NCBI RefSeq assembly: GCF_030127125.1 | Contig: NZ_CP126156.1 | Location: 1,426,001 to 1,490,000, forward strand | DNA: 64,000 nucleotides | Direction of reading: 5' to 3' | Source: Halobaculum litoreum | GTDB lineage: Archaea > Halobacteriota > Halobacteria > Halobacteriales > Haloferacaceae | In this document: positions 24,468 through 32,411 of the stretch, piece after piece | How positions within the stretch are numbered: the first letter of the stretch is position 1 | How the letters are laid out: every line of letters starts with the position of its first letter | Position numbers and translations under genes: made by a program | Notes under the pieces: generated by a model | What the model saw: only the letters and a program-made list of their open reading frames with translations | Databases searched by the model: none | What the model was told of the DNA's origin: nothing

Positions 24468-26225
24468 ATGCGACGAGCCAAGATCGTCTGTACGCTCGGT
24501 CCCGCCTCCGACGACCGGGCGACGATCCGGTCGCTCGCGGACGCGGGCATGTCCGTCGCTCGCCTCAACGCGAGCCACGGGGACACCGCCCACCGCGGCG
24601 AGGTGATCGACCGGATCCGCGCCGTCGACGACGCCACCGAGGAACCGCTCGCGGCCATGCTCGACCTCCAGGGCCCGGAGGTCCGCACCGCGGAGATCGA
24701 CGAGCCGATCGAGCTGGCGACCGGCTCGGAGGTGGTGTTCTTCGCGGGCGACACCGCCGACGCCGAGTCGATCGGCGTGAGCCACTCCATCGCCGAGACG
24801 ACGCCGGGCGACCGCGTCCTGCTCGACGACGGCCGCATCGAGGCGACCGTCACGGCCGTCGACGACGACGGCGTCCACGCGCGCGTCGACTCCGGGGGCG
24901 AACTCGGCTCCCGCAAGGGCGTCAACATCCCCGGCGTCGACCTGGGGCTGCCGACGATCACCGCCGCCGACGAGCGGGAACTGGACCTGGTGAGGGACCA
25001 CGACGTGGACTTCGTGGCGGCGTCGTTCATCGGCGACGCGAACGACGTGTACGCCGTCGCCGACGCGCTGGAGGAACGGGGCGCCGGCGACGTGCCGATC
25101 GTCGCCAAGATCGAACGCGCCGACGCCGTCGAGAACCTCGACGGGATCATCGACGCCTCCTACGGCGTGATGGTCGCGCGCGGCGACCTCGGCGTGGAGT
25201 GCCCGCTGGAGGACGTGCCGATGATCCAGAAGCGAATCATCCGGAAGTGCGTCGAGACGGGCACGCCCGTCATCACCGCGACGGAGATGCTCGACTCGAT
25301 GGTCCACTCCCGGCGCCCTACCCGCGCGGAGGCGTCCGACGTCGCCAACGCCGTCCTCGACGGCACCGACGCGGTGATGTTGTCCGGCGAGACGGCCATC
25401 GGCGACCACCCCGTGCGCGTCGTCGAGACGATGCACCGGATCGTCAGGCAGGTCGAGACCAGCGCCGAGTACGACGAGACGCGCGAGGACCGCGTGCCGC
25501 TGGCCGAGACGGAGTCGCGGACGGAGCCGCTGGCGCGCTCGGCGCGGTTCCTCGCGCGCGACACCGACGCCGCCGCCGTCGTCGCCGCCTCGGAGTCGGG
25601 GTACACCGCGCGCAAGACCGCGAAGTTCCGCCCCGGCGTCCCCGTCGTCGCGACGACCCCGAACGACCGTGTCCGTCGCCAACTCGCGCTGTCGTGGGGG
25701 GTCCGGCCGATGTCCGCCGACTACCACACGAGCGTCGAGCAGGTCATGGACTCGGCCGTCTCGGCCGCGCTGGAGGCGGGGGTCGCCGAGTCCGGCGACA
25801 CGCTGGTCGTGCTCTCGGGCATGATGACCGAGCTGGAGGGGACGAACACGACGAACACCCTGAAGCTCCACGTCGCCGCCGAGACCATCGCCACCGGCCG
25901 CCACGTCGTCGGCGGGCGCGTCTCGGGGCCGCTCCGGCGCGTCCCCGACGGCGACCTCTCCGGCGTCCCCGAGGGCGCCGTCGTCTACCTGCCGGCCGAC
26001 TTCGACGGCGAGTTCGACGGCGACACCACCAAGCTCGGCGGGATCGTCGACGCCCGCGCCGGCATGACGGGCTACCCCGCGCTCGTCGCCCGCGAGGTGG
26101 GCATCCCGATGGTGTCGGGCGCGCCGCTCGCGGACGACGTGACCGACGACACCGTCGTCACCGTCGACGCCGAGCGGGGCGTCGTGTACGAGGGCGACGT
26201 GATCGGGCACGCGCGGCGACGCTGA
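24468..26225 (+). CDS. pyk: Pyruvate kinase with extra C-terminal domain
   Basis: A 585-residue glycolytic enzyme converting phosphoenolpyruvate and ADP to pyruvate and ATP. Family motifs: AKIVCTLGPAS at the start, LNASHGD, the active-site stretch VARGDLGVECPLEDV, and TATEMLDSMVHSRRPTRAEASDVANAV followed by DAVMLSGETAIG. After the usual core (to about 470) there is a PEP-utiliser mobile domain whose key block reads GMTGYPALVAREVGIPMVSG; the catalytic His of true phosphohistidine domains is absent, as also known for Bacillus-type pyruvate kinases. A TATA box is correctly placed upstream. Confidence 0.96.
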   Translation: MRRAKIVCTLGPASDDRATIRSLADAGMSVARLNASHGDTAHRGEVIDRIRAVDDATEEPLAAMLDLQGPEVRTAEIDEPIELATGSEVVFFAGDTADAESIGVSHSIAETTPGDRVLLDDGRIEATVTAVDDDGVHARVDSGGELGSRKGVNIPGVDLGLPTITAADERELDLVRDHDVDFVAASFIGDANDVYAVADALEERGAGDVPIVAKIERADAVENLDGIIDASYGVMVARGDLGVECPLEDVPMIQKRIIRKCVETGTPVITATEMLDSMVHSRRPTRAEASDVANAVLDGTDAVMLSGETAIGDHPVRVVETMHRIVRQVETSAEYDETREDRVPLAETESRTEPLARSARFLARDTDAAAVVAASESGYTARKTAKFRPGVPVVATTPNDRVRRQLALSWGVRPMSADYHTSVEQVMDSAVSAALEAGVAESGDTLVVLSGMMTELEGTNTTNTLKLHVAAETIATGRHVVGGRVSGPLRRVPDGDLSGVPEGAVVYLPADFDGEFDGDTTKLGGIVDARAGMTGYPALVAREVGIPMVSGAPLADDVTDDTVVTVDAERGVVYEGDVIGHARRR

Positions 26226-26320
26226 GCGACCGGTCACGGCGTTCGGATCCGCCGGTCCGCGCCCGCCAGTTCGCCCGCCACCCCGACACCTCTTTACCGT
26301 CCGCGCGGCTACCGCCGACA

Positions 26321-26530
26321 ATGAGTGGCGAACGCGACCCCGACGTCGACTCCGACGGCAACGAGTGGCGCTTCGGGCTCGACGAGGTCGGCCCCGAAGC
26401 CGAGGCGGCGCGGGCGGCCGCCCGCGAGGAGGCGCCCATCGAACCGGAGTCGATCGACGTCGAGAACGCCCTGTTCGTGGTGGCCGGCGTGCTCGGCACG
26501 ATCCTGTTCGTGTTCTCGGCGACGCTGTGA
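26321..26530 (+). CDS. Small haloarchaeal membrane protein
   Basis: A 69-residue protein: a hydrophilic acidic N-terminal half (MSGERDPDVDSDGNEWRFGL DEVGPE) and one transmembrane helix at the C-terminus (ENALFVVAGVLGTILFVFSA). It is 22 bp upstream of the NfeD-like gene and probably shares its transcript. I associate it tentatively with haloarchaeal DUF7312. The AT-rich tctttacc about 30 bp before the ATG may be its TATA element. Function unknown. Confidence 0.68.
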   Translation: MSGERDPDVDSDGNEWRFGLDEVGPEAEAARAAAREEAPIEPESIDVENALFVVAGVLGTILFVFSATL

Positions 26531-26552
26531 TACCCGCGACACCCCCACACCG

Positions 26553-27158
26553 ATGCTGATCCAGTTGGACCTGTTCGGCCCACAGACCCTCCCGCTGCTG
26601 CTCGTGGCCGCGGGCCTCGGCCTGTCGATCGCCGAGGCGCTGGCGCCGGGGGCCCACTTCGTCGTGATCGGCGTGGCCCTGCTGGCCGCGGGGCTCGTCG
26701 GGCTCCTGTTGGGCCCGCTGGCCGGGCCGTTCGTGCTCGGCCTCCTCGTGCTCGTGTTCGGCGCGCTCGCGTTCTACGGCTACCGCGAGTTCGACCTGTA
26801 CGGCGGGAAGGGACAGGACCAGACGTCCGACTCCCGGTCGCTGCGCGGCGAGACGGGGCGCGTCACGGAGCGCGTCACCCCGACGGGGGGCGAGGTGAAG
26901 CTCGACTCCGGCGGGTTCAACCCCTTCTACTCGGCGCGGTCGGTCGACGGCGAGATCGCCGAGGGGACCGAGGTGATGGTCGTCGACCCCGGCGGGGGGA
27001 ACGTCGTCACCGTCGAGTCGCTGGCGGGCGGCGCCGACGACATCGACCGCGAACTGGCCCGCGAACGGCGCCGCCGCGAGCGCGAGGCGGCCGACCTCGA
27101 GGACGACGGGGACGGCGAGCCGGCGTCCGAGCGCGAACGGGAGTTCGAACGGGAGTGA
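26553..27158 (+). CDS. NfeD-like membrane protein
   Basis: A 201-residue protein with three predicted membrane helices (about 11-29, 34-56 and 60-78), then a small beta-barrel OB-fold (about 95-160: LRGETGRVTERVTPTGGEVKLDSGG ... EGTEVMVVDPGGGNVVTVES) and an acidic/basic charged tail. This is the NfeD layout, whose partner is an SPFH/stomatin-type protein. The next gene, 104 bp downstream, is exactly such a protein. The pair is thought to organise membrane microdomains or support membrane proteolysis; the mechanism in haloarchaea is not established. Confidence 0.85.
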   Translation: MLIQLDLFGPQTLPLLLVAAGLGLSIAEALAPGAHFVVIGVALLAAGLVGLLLGPLAGPFVLGLLVLVFGALAFYGYREFDLYGGKGQDQTSDSRSLRGETGRVTERVTPTGGEVKLDSGGFNPFYSARSVDGEIAEGTEVMVVDPGGGNVVTVESLAGGADDIDRELARERRRREREAADLEDDGDGEPASEREREFERE

Positions 27159-27233
27159 CCCCCCGTCGACGACGGCGCATGTGCCGCCGGGCGGCGTCGC
27201 CGTCGCCCGGTTCGGAGTGACAACGTGCGAACC

Positions 27234-27239
27234 CTTAAG
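27234..27239 (+). promoter_or_regulatory. Possible TATA element of the SPFH gene
   Basis: The hexamer cttaag lies 24-29 bp before the ATG at 27263, following the purine-rich gcgaac. It would give the SPFH gene its own near-leaderless transcript in addition to read-through from the NfeD gene. Confidence 0.4.
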
Positions 27240-27262
27240 CCCCGTCCGGCGAACGCCTAGCC

Positions 27263-28468
27263 ATGGTCCTCGTACCACTCCAGTTCGCCGGCATCGGCGC
27301 CGCGGTGATCGGGATCCTGTTCCTGCTCGTCGCGATCGTCGCCGTCTACCAGGCGATCGTCATCGTGGACGCCTACGAGAAGAAGGCGCTCACGGTGTTC
27401 GGCGAGTACCGGAAACTGCTCGAACCGGGTATCAACATCGTCCCGCCGTTCGTCTCGCGGACGTACACCTTCGACATGCGGACCCAGACGCTCGACGTCC
27501 CCCGACAGGAGGCGATCACCCGCGACAACTCGCCGGTGACCGCCGACGCCGTCGTCTACATCAAGGTGATGGACGCGAAGAAGGCGTTCCTCGAGGTCGA
27601 GGACTACAAGGTCGCCGTCTCCAACCTCGCGCAGACGACGCTGCGGGCGGTGCTGGGCGACATGGAACTCGACGACACGCTGAACAAGCGACAGGAGATC
27701 AACGCCCGCATCCGCAAGGAGCTCGACGAGCCCACCGACGAGTGGGGGATCCGCGTCGAGTCCGTCGAGGTGCGCGAGGTGAACCCCTCGAAGGACGTCC
27801 AGCAGGCGATGGAGCAGCAGACGTCCGCCGAGCGCCGTCGCCGCGCCATGATCCTCGAGGCGCAGGGTGAGCGTCGCTCCGCCATCGAGGAGGCCGAGGG
27901 TGAGAAGCAGTCGAACATCATCCGCGCGCAGGGTGAAAAGCAGAGCCAGATCCTCGAGGCGCAGGGCGACGCCATCTCGACGGTCCTCCGCGCGAAGTCC
28001 GCCGAGTCGATGGGCGAGCGCGCCATCATCGACAAGGGGATGGAGACGTTGGAGCGCATCGGGCAGGGCGACTCCTCGACGTTCATCCTCCCGCAGGAGC
28101 TCACCAGCCTCGTGGGCCGCTACGGCAAACAGCTGACCGGCTCCGACGTGCAGCAGAACGAGGGGCTGGACTCGCTGGAGTTCGACGCCGAGACGCGGGA
28201 GATGCTCGGCCTCGACGACATCGAGGACATCCTCGGACAGATCGACGAGGCCGCCGAGATGGACACCGAGGCGCTCGAACAGGAGGCCGCCGCGGTGAAG
28301 GAGGGCGACATCGGCGGCTCGATCAAGTCCGCCGACGAAGTCGTCGCCGAGGCGGATCAGGAGGACACCATCAAGTCCGCCGACGAGGTCGTCTCCGAGG
28401 CCGACAACGGCTCCGGCGCCGACGACGGCGCCGACGCCGAGGCGGAGCCCGAGACCGAAACCGAGTAG
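27263..28468 (+). CDS. SPFH/stomatin-like (band 7) membrane protein
   Basis: A 401-residue protein. A single N-terminal helix (about 9-36) anchors it, followed by the band 7 domain (EKKALTVFGEYRKLLEPGINIVPP ... DNSPVTADAVVYIKVMDAKKA) and a helical, charged region with repeated heptads (ILEAQGERRSAIEEAEGEKQ, SNIIRAQGEKQSQILEAQGD) that drives oligomerisation. The C-terminal 130 residues are acidic and contain the repeat IKSADEVVAEAD / IKSADEVVSEAD. Its neighbour is an NfeD protein, the expected partner. Likely role: scaffold of membrane domains regulating proteases or other complexes. Confidence 0.93.
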   Translation: MVLVPLQFAGIGAAVIGILFLLVAIVAVYQAIVIVDAYEKKALTVFGEYRKLLEPGINIVPPFVSRTYTFDMRTQTLDVPRQEAITRDNSPVTADAVVYIKVMDAKKAFLEVEDYKVAVSNLAQTTLRAVLGDMELDDTLNKRQEINARIRKELDEPTDEWGIRVESVEVREVNPSKDVQQAMEQQTSAERRRRAMILEAQGERRSAIEEAEGEKQSNIIRAQGEKQSQILEAQGDAISTVLRAKSAESMGERAIIDKGMETLERIGQGDSSTFILPQELTSLVGRYGKQLTGSDVQQNEGLDSLEFDAETREMLGLDDIEDILGQIDEAAEMDTEALEQEAAAVKEGDIGGSIKSADEVVAEADQEDTIKSADEVVSEADNGSGADDGADAEAEPETETE

Positions 28469-28642
28469 CCGAGCCGCCGCCGCGACCCTCCACCCTTCTC
28501 CGGTCGCCCGTCAGTCGCCGGCGGCGTCCCGGCCGCGGCGCGACGGCGACAGGGTGGCTACGGACTGCCGCTCGCTTGGTTTCACCGTACGGGTCACCGA
28601 TCCAACGGAACCCTTTTGCGTGCGTCCTCGCTACGAGAAGCC

Positions 28643-29251
28643 GTGACACGCGAGGTCGACGCGGACAAGCGCGCCACGCTCCGGCGCTTCGCCGCGCTGG
28701 GGGCGGCGACGCCGCTGGCGGCGAGCGGGCGCGCGGTCGCCGACGGCGACGACTCCGCCGCCCGCGACGCCATCCGCGGCTACCTCGCGACGACGCCCGG
28801 CGCCCACTTCTCGAAGCTCCGGGACGACCTCTCGCTGGCGACCGGCGAGACGCAACACCACCTCGAGCGGCTGGAGTCCGCGGGCGAGGTCGTCTCCCAG
28901 AAGGACGGCGACTACCGGCGCTACTTCCCGGCCGGGCGCTTCTCGGCGTTCGAGCGGCGCGCGCTCGGCTACCTCCGGCGCGACACGCCGCGGGGGATGC
29001 TCCTCGGGCTCCTCCGACGGCCGGCGGCGTCCGGCGCCGACTTAGCGCGCTCGCTCGACGTCTCCCGCGCGACCGTCTCGACGTACGCCGGGAAGCTGGC
29101 CGACGCGGGCCTGCTCGACACCGAGGGCGGCTACCGCGTCACCCGCCCGGAGGTGCTCATCGCGCTGGTGGTCCGGTACGCCGACTCGTTCGGGCCCGAC
29201 GCCGCCGCCTTCGCCGACGACGCCGCGAGCTTCATCTCCTACGACGGCTGA
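28643..29251 (+). CDS. Two-domain winged-helix transcriptional regulator
   Basis: A 202-residue protein from GTG at 28643. Two winged-helix units are visible: residues about 40-105 (AIRGYLATTPGAHFSKLRDD, TGETQHHLERLESAGEVV, wing DGDYRRYFP) and about 115-185 (MLLGLLRRPAASGADLARSL, RATVSTYAGKLADAGLLDTE, YRVTRPEVLI). This double wHTH layout is common in haloarchaeal regulators sometimes annotated ArsR or MarR type. The patch aacccttttgcg about 25-30 bp upstream may be the promoter. No ligand domain is seen, so target and signal are unknown. Confidence 0.8.
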   Translation: MTREVDADKRATLRRFAALGAATPLAASGRAVADGDDSAARDAIRGYLATTPGAHFSKLRDDLSLATGETQHHLERLESAGEVVSQKDGDYRRYFPAGRFSAFERRALGYLRRDTPRGMLLGLLRRPAASGADLARSLDVSRATVSTYAGKLADAGLLDTEGGYRVTRPEVLIALVVRYADSFGPDAAAFADDAASFISYDG

Positions 29252-29271
29252 GCCGCCGCCGGGTGCCCGCC

Positions 29272-29862
29272 TCACGCCTCCAGCGACGCGAGCAGGTCGT
29301 CCGTCGTCGCCAGCGCCGCGAACTCCCCGTGCAGGTGCGCCAGCGCCGTTCGGTGGACCGTCTCGGGGTCGATCCGCTCGCCGTCCGGGCCGGTCCGTGC
29401 GTGGGTCGCCGTCGCGTCCGTGACGACCGTCGGCTCGAACCCGAGGTTGTCGGCCATCCGCGTCGTCGTCGACACGCAGTGGTCGGTCGTGAGGCCGGCG
29501 AGGACGAGTCGCTCGTGGCCGCCCGCGTGTAGCCTGTCCTCCAAGTCCGTCCCGATGAACCCCGAGTTGACGCGCTTGACGAGTTCGGGCTCCCCCGGCC
29601 GGGGCTCGAACGCCGGCTTGAACGCGAAGCCCGGGGCGTCGCCCCGTAGCGGCGAGTCCGGCTCCGTGGAGTCGTGGCGGACGTGGAAGACGGCGCCGCC
29701 GCGGTCGCGCCACGCCGCGAGCAGGCGGGCCGCGTTCGCCTCCGCGTCGGGGTCGCTGATCTCGCCGTACCTCGGGTCGTCGAAGCCGACCTGCAGGTCG
29801 ATCAGGACGAGCGCCGGGAGGTCGACCGCGGGGTCGGCGTCGGCGGCGCGGTCCCCGGCCAT
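29272..29862 (-). CDS. Isochorismatase-family cysteine hydrolase
   Basis: A 196-residue hydrolase. The catalytic triad of the family is visible as Asp in [10 protein letters not shown], Lys in [14 protein letters not shown] and the nucleophile Cys in [14 protein letters not shown]. Family members hydrolyse isochorismate, nicotinamide or ureido compounds; the substrate here is not clear. The start ATG at 29862 overlaps the stop of the YcgG-like gene (TGATG), so the two are translationally coupled. The two genes share the minus strand and converge on the wHTH regulator at 29251. Confidence 0.87.
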   Translation of the reverse strand: MAGDRAADADPAVDLPALVLIDLQVGFDDPRYGEISDPDAEANAARLLAAWRDRGGAVFHVRHDSTEPDSPLRGDAPGFAFKPAFEPRPGEPELVKRVNSGFIGTDLEDRLHAGGHERLVLAGLTTDHCVSTTTRMADNLGFEPTVVTDATATHARTGPDGERIDPETVHRTALAHLHGEFAALATTDDLLASLEA

Positions 29863-30683
29863 CAGTCGGCCCCGACGCCCGGTCCCGGGGCGCCGCCCTC
29901 GAGCGCCGTCACCTCCGGGGTCACCGTCAGCGGGCACTCGTCGGGGAACTGCGCCTCGTCGGCGGAGAACAGGTACTGGCGCCACTCGCGGTCGTCGTCG
30001 ACGCCCCAGTCGCCGAGGTCGGCGTGCGGGCAGACGCCGTCGTAGTCGCCGAGGCGGTCTTGGATGACCTCTCGCGCGTGGGCGCCGGCCTCGGTGTCGT
30101 GGGTGAGGCCGTCGAACACGTCCCGCGGCTGGAACGTGATCTCCAGACTGACCGGGCAGTAGCGGCTCTTGCGGTCCTCGTAGAACGGCGCCCGGCAGGT
30201 GGGGAACATCGGCGTGCCGCCGAAGGAATACTCCCAGTAGGGGTCGTCGGGGTCGGTCGGGATGTCGGCGGGCCACGGCTCCGGGTCGTTGACGTGGAGG
30301 AACTGGAGCACGTGCCACAGCGTCTCGTGCCAGTCGGCCTCGGCGAACGCGTCGGCGCCGCCCGCGGGGGGCGCGAAGAACGTGACGAGCGGCGCCAACT
30401 CGGCGTGGTCCCGGTAGGTGTCGAGGTACTCCAGCAGCGTGTCGCGGAACCGGAACAGCGCCTCGGGGTCGGTGAACGACGGCACCGCGGTGTACAACAG
30501 GTCGCCGCGCTCGACGGCGTTCGTCCCGAAGTGGCACGGGAACGGCGTCCCGTTCCGCTCCCCGGTCAGTCCGCCGGTGAACGTCTCGAAGTGGCGTCGC
30601 AGCCACGCGGGGGCGTCGGCGGCGCGGGCGCGCTCGGCCATCGTCTCCTGGTCACACAGCGCCTGCAGGTGGTCCTCGTTCAT
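29862..30683 (-). CDS. YqcI/YcgG family protein
   Basis: A 273-residue protein with the family blocks [21 protein letters not shown], a long middle helix-rich region, [40 protein letters not shown] and [21 protein letters not shown]. YcgG-type proteins are soluble enzymes or heme/iron-type proteins of uncertain biochemical role; the conserved Cys (FPCHFG, PTCRA, CPVS, VCPHAD) and His residues suggest a metal site. It begins at ATG 30683 and its stop overlaps the hydrolase start. I can give no reaction. Confidence 0.8.
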   Translation of the reverse strand: MNEDHLQALCDQETMAERARAADAPAWLRRHFETFTGGLTGERNGTPFPCHFGTNAVERGDLLYTAVPSFTDPEALFRFRDTLLEYLDTYRDHAELAPLVTFFAPPAGGADAFAEADWHETLWHVLQFLHVNDPEPWPADIPTDPDDPYWEYSFGGTPMFPTCRAPFYEDRKSRYCPVSLEITFQPRDVFDGLTHDTEAGAHAREVIQDRLGDYDGVCPHADLGDWGVDDDREWRQYLFSADEAQFPDECPLTVTPEVTALEGGAPGPGVGAD

Positions 30684-30888
30684 GGGTGAGTGGTCGACCG
30701 CGGGTCGGCGGCGGGACGGTCGACGTGTTCGTCCCGTAGTCGGGGACGGGCCGATATGGCTCTTTCGTGGTCGGATCGCCGTCGCGGCGCCGGCGACCCC
30801 GCGTTCGGCGACGGCCGGGTCGGGGAACGAGCGCCCGTGATCCGGCGGATTCGGCCGTCTGACGACAGGTATTTCCATCGGGCGCGCC

Positions 30889-30895
30889 TTATATA
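30889..30895 (+). promoter_or_regulatory. TATA box of dnaG
   Basis: A clean ttatata is preceded by gcgcgc and lies 58-64 bp before the dnaG ATG. Transcription would start near 30920, leaving a leader of about 30 bases. It is the clearest TATA box in the window. Confidence 0.75.
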
Positions 30896-30952
30896 CTCGT
30901 CGACGGTTCGCGCCGTCACACATCACCATCACGCCCACGGAGGGCACATCAC

Positions 30953-32404
30953 ATGAACGATTCAGCCAAATACCTGATACACGCCCGGATCACGGCCGAC
31001 GGCGTCGTCGAGCGGAGCGACGTCGTCGGCGCGGTGTTCGGCCAGACGGAGGGCCTGCTCGGCGACGAGTTGGACCTCCGCGACCTGCAGCAGTCGTCGA
31101 AGATCGGTCGCATCGACGTCCAGATCGACAGCGAGAACGGCCAGAGCTTCGGGGAGATCACCATCGCCTCCGGGCTCGACAAGGTGGAGACGTCGATCCT
31201 CGCGGCCAGCCTCGAGGCGATCAACCGCGTCGGCCCCTGCGAGTCGCGCGTCGAGGTGACCGACATCGAGGACATGCGCTCGGCCCAGCGCCGCGAGGTG
31301 GTCGAGCGGGCCAAGGAACTGCTCGCCTCCTCGTTCGACGAGTCGGTGATGGACTCCACGGAGATCCTCACCGAGGTCCGCGAGGCGAACCGCGTCGAGC
31401 GCATCGACGAGTACGAGGGCTACCCCGCCGGCCCCCGCGTCCACGACTCCGACGCCGTCGTCGTCGTCGAGGGGCGCGCGGACGTGCTCACGCTCCTGAA
31501 GTACGGCATCAAGAACGGCGTCGCCGTCGAGGGGACGAACGTCCCCGAGTCGGTCGCCGACCTGACCCGCGAGCGCACCGTCACGGCGTTCCTCGACGGC
31601 GACCGCGGCGGGGAGCCGATCCTGAAGGAACTCGCGCAGGTCGGCGACATCGACTACGTCGCGTTCGCGCCCGAGGGCCGGTCGGTCGAGGACCTCAGTC
31701 GCCACGAACTGATGGCCGCGCTCCGGGAGAAGGTGCCCTACGAGTCGGTCGACGTCGAGGAGGGCGCCGACGCCGACGCCGACTCGACCGGGACGGCCGA
31801 CGGAACCCCGACGGCGCGGAACGGCGACGGGTCGGGCGTCGCCGCCACCGACGGGAGCGCACAGCCGGCCCCCGACGACGGCGCCGCGGCGCCGGATGCG
31901 GCCGCCGCCACGACGGCGACGACAGACTCCCCGAGCGCCTCGACCGACCCGGAGCCGGCGGACGCGTCCGCCGCGCACGAACCCGCCGAGGAGGGGGCCG
32001 TCGAGGATGGATCCGCCGAGGAGCGGTCCGTCGAGGAGGAGTCCGCCGGGGAGGCGTCGGCCGAGGACACGGACGCCGACGGGGCGGCGTCCGACGACGA
32101 GGGGGTCCCGACCTTGCGCGACCACGTCGAGGCGGTCATCGCCGGCGGGTCGAACCACGCACGCCTCCTCGACGCCGACTACCGGGTGGTCGCGGAGGTG
32201 CCCGCCGCCGACGTCTTCGACGCGGTGTCGGACAGCGACGGGTCGCCCGTCGCGCTGGTGCTCGACGGGGAAGTGAGCCAGCGCGTGCTGGACGTCGCCG
32301 CCCAACGCGGTATCGGGCAGGTCGTCGCCGAGTCGGAGGGGGAGTACGTGAAACGGCCCGCGAGCGTGCGCGTCGTCACCGCCGACCGGATGCTGTCGGC
32401 GTAA
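30953..32404 (+). CDS. dnaG: Archaeal DnaG primase
   Basis: A 483-residue protein of the archaeal DnaG type, known to bind the exosome and to have primase activity. The Toprim domain (about 165-235) shows the catalytic Glu173 in VVVEGRADVLTLLKYG and acidic residues Asp216 and Asp218 in AFLDGDRGG. The N-terminal region (TADGVVERSDVVGAVFGQTEG) is the archaeal-specific segment. A very long Asp/Glu/Ala/Thr-rich linker (about 265-385) precedes a conserved C-terminal domain (TLRDHVEAVIAGGSNHARLL). Start fits a TATA box 58 bp upstream. It converges on the gpmI gene with 7 bp between the stops. Confidence 0.96.
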   Translation: MNDSAKYLIHARITADGVVERSDVVGAVFGQTEGLLGDELDLRDLQQSSKIGRIDVQIDSENGQSFGEITIASGLDKVETSILAASLEAINRVGPCESRVEVTDIEDMRSAQRREVVERAKELLASSFDESVMDSTEILTEVREANRVERIDEYEGYPAGPRVHDSDAVVVVEGRADVLTLLKYGIKNGVAVEGTNVPESVADLTRERTVTAFLDGDRGGEPILKELAQVGDIDYVAFAPEGRSVEDLSRHELMAALREKVPYESVDVEEGADADADSTGTADGTPTARNGDGSGVAATDGSAQPAPDDGAAAPDAAAATTATTDSPSASTDPEPADASAAHEPAEEGAVEDGSAEERSVEEESAGEASAEDTDADGAASDDEGVPTLRDHVEAVIAGGSNHARLLDADYRVVAEVPAADVFDAVSDSDGSPVALVLDGEVSQRVLDVAAQRGIGQVVAESEGEYVKRPASVRVVTADRMLSA

Positions 32405-32411
32405 CGCCGCC

